Shown here: positions 4,567-5,812 of the stretch, piece by piece | Position numbering within the stretch: the stretch's first letter is position 1 | Layout: every line of letters begins with the position of its first letter | Origin: Treponema sp. UBA4326 | Lineage (GTDB): Bacteria; Spirochaetota; Spirochaetia; Treponematales; Treponemataceae | Direction of reading: 5' to 3' | NCBI GenBank assembly: GCA_002393835.1 | Contig: DGTW01000163.1 | Coordinates: 1 to 5,812 of the forward strand | DNA: 5,812 nt | Program-made: the position numbers and the translations under genes | The notes under the pieces: model-generated | What the model saw: the letters and a program-made list of their open reading frames with translations, nothing else | Databases searched by the model: none | Told to the model about the DNA's origin: nothing

Positions 4567-5812
4567 ATGGCAGAACAGGAAGCCTGGAAAGGATTTTACG
4601 GACGACTCTGGAAAGAAGAAATCAATGTACGCGACTTCATCCAGGAAAACTACACACCTTATGACGGAGACCAGTCATTCTTGGAAGGTCCAACCGATGC
4701 AACAAACAAATTGTTCGATAAGTTGCAGGAACTCCAGAAGGCTGAGCACAACAAAAAATCAGTTGGTCTTGACGGTAAAGAAAGAAGCGGCGTTCTTGAC
4801 ATGGATACCGATGTCGTAACAGGCCTTACATCTCACGGAGCCGGCTACATCGACGAGAAATTAAAGGACTTGGAGCAGGTTGTAGGTCTTCAGACTGACA
4901 AGCCTCTTAAAAGAGCCTTCATGCCTTACGGTGGAATCCGAATGGCAGAGCAGTCTTGCGAAATGTACGGCTACAAGCCAAATCCTGAGCTTCACAAAAT
5001 CTTCACTGAATATCACAAGACACACAATCAGGCTGTTTTTGATGTTTACACTCCTGAGATTCATAAAGCCCGTTCAGCCCACATTTTGACAGGTTTGCCT
5101 GACACATACGGACGAGGCCGAATCGTCGGTGACTATCGCCGCGTTGCCCTTTACGGAATTGACTTCCTTATCGCCCAGAAAAAGGCAGATTTCGCCAACA
5201 TCGGCGACGGAACTATGACAGATGATGTTATCCGCCTCCGCGAAGAAGTTGCTGAGCAGATTAAAGCCCTAAACGGCATGAAAGAAATGGCAAAAATCTA
5301 CGGATTCGACATTTCTCAGCCGGCTAAAAACGCAAAAGAGGCCGTTCAGTGGCTCTACTTCGGCTACCTTGCCGCAATCAAAACACAGAACGGTGCCGCT
5401 ATGTCGATTGGCCGTGTCTCAACATTCCTCGACATCTACATCGACCGTGACTTGAAGGCAGGAATCATCACAGAAAGCCAGGCTCAGGAACTCATTGACC
5501 ACCTCGTTATGAAGGCCCGCATGGTTCGCTTCGCCCGAATCGAAAGCTACAACCAGCTCTTCTCTGGAGACCCGGTTTGGGCAACCCTCGAAGTCGGCGG
5601 TTTGGGACAGGACGGCCGCTCAATGGTCACAAAGAACGACTTCCGCTTCCTCCACACTCTCGAAAACATGGGACCAAGCCCGGAGCCAAACATGACAGTC
5701 CTCTACTCAAAGAGATTGCCAGAGGCTTTCCGCAAATACGCTGCAAAAATCTCAATCGATACATCTTCAATCCAGTACGAGAACGACGATGTAATGCGCC
5801 CAATCTGGGGTG
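4567..5812 (+). CDS. pflB: Pyruvate formate-lyase / formate C-acetyltransferase (3' partial)
   Basis: This glycyl-radical enzyme converts pyruvate and CoA to acetyl-CoA and formate in anaerobic fermentation, in the cytoplasm. The first 415 of the usual 740-760 residues are visible and match PflB throughout: [21 protein letters not shown] near the N-terminus, [85 protein letters not shown] and [16 protein letters not shown]. The window stops about eight residues before the expected Cys-Cys pair (Cys418/Cys419 in E. coli). The C-terminal glycyl-radical loop is also outside. The gene is transcribed away from the accessory cluster, behind its own promoter and a leader of about 180 nt. Activity needs the radical-SAM activase PflA, which is not in the window. 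No frameshift or missing conserved segment is seen. Confidence 0.97.
   Translation, partial: MAEQEAWKGFYGRLWKEEINVRDFIQENYTPYDGDQSFLEGPTDATNKLFDKLQELQKAEHNKKSVGLDGKERSGVLDMDTDVVTGLTSHGAGYIDEKLKDLEQVVGLQTDKPLKRAFMPYGGIRMAEQSCEMYGYKPNPELHKIFTEYHKTHNQAVFDVYTPEIHKARSAHILTGLPDTYGRGRIVGDYRRVALYGIDFLIAQKKADFANIGDGTMTDDVIRLREEVAEQIKALNGMKEMAKIYGFDISQPAKNAKEAVQWLYFGYLAAIKTQNGAAMSIGRVSTFLDIYIDRDLKAGIITESQAQELIDHLVMKARMVRFARIESYNQLFSGDPVWATLEVGGLGQDGRSMVTKNDFRFLHTLENMGPSPEPNMTVLYSKRLPEAFRKYAAKISIDTSSIQYENDDVMRPIWG

Overview
The window looks like a chromosomal segment from a Treponema-like spirochaete. The reasons are an archaeal/spirochaete-type class I lysyl-tRNA synthetase on the left, a fermentative pyruvate formate-lyase on the right, and frequent CGA arginine codons in both. 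The genus is inferred from protein resemblance and was not tested by a search.

Layout: (1) 3-2000, + strand: the 3' part of lysK (class I LysRS). Its C-terminus carries an extra EMAP-II/Trbp111-type tRNA-binding domain, and a clear intrinsic terminator follows at 2026-2060. (2) 2090-3930, - strand: a compact, AT-rich five-gene cluster, convergent with lysK and divergent from pflB. In transcription order it encodes a winged-helix plus PD-(D/E)XK-like nuclease protein, a 54-residue unknown protein, a DUF3791-type protein with a TTG start, a DUF3990-type ADP-ribosyltransferase-fold protein, and a 72-residue unknown protein. Gaps are 15 nt or less, and the last three genes are joined by two ATGA start/stop overlaps. 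(3) 3931-4566: a 636-base stretch without a credible gene. It holds the AT-rich upstream region of the cluster, an abrupt GC-rich element of about 130 bp (4112-4245), two inverted repeats, and the promoter and long leader of pflB. (4) 4567 to the window end, + strand: the N-terminal 415 residues of pflB, cut just before the expected Cys-Cys active site.

The flanking genes are housekeeping and fermentation genes. The middle cluster is accessory. Its last three genes look like a translationally coupled toxin-antitoxin-like cassette built around an ADP-ribosyltransferase fold. Its first gene resembles a restriction-endonuclease-type protein, but no methyltransferase is nearby. The cluster could therefore be a small defence or stress module. 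That function is inference: the sequence shows only gene architecture and family-level motifs.
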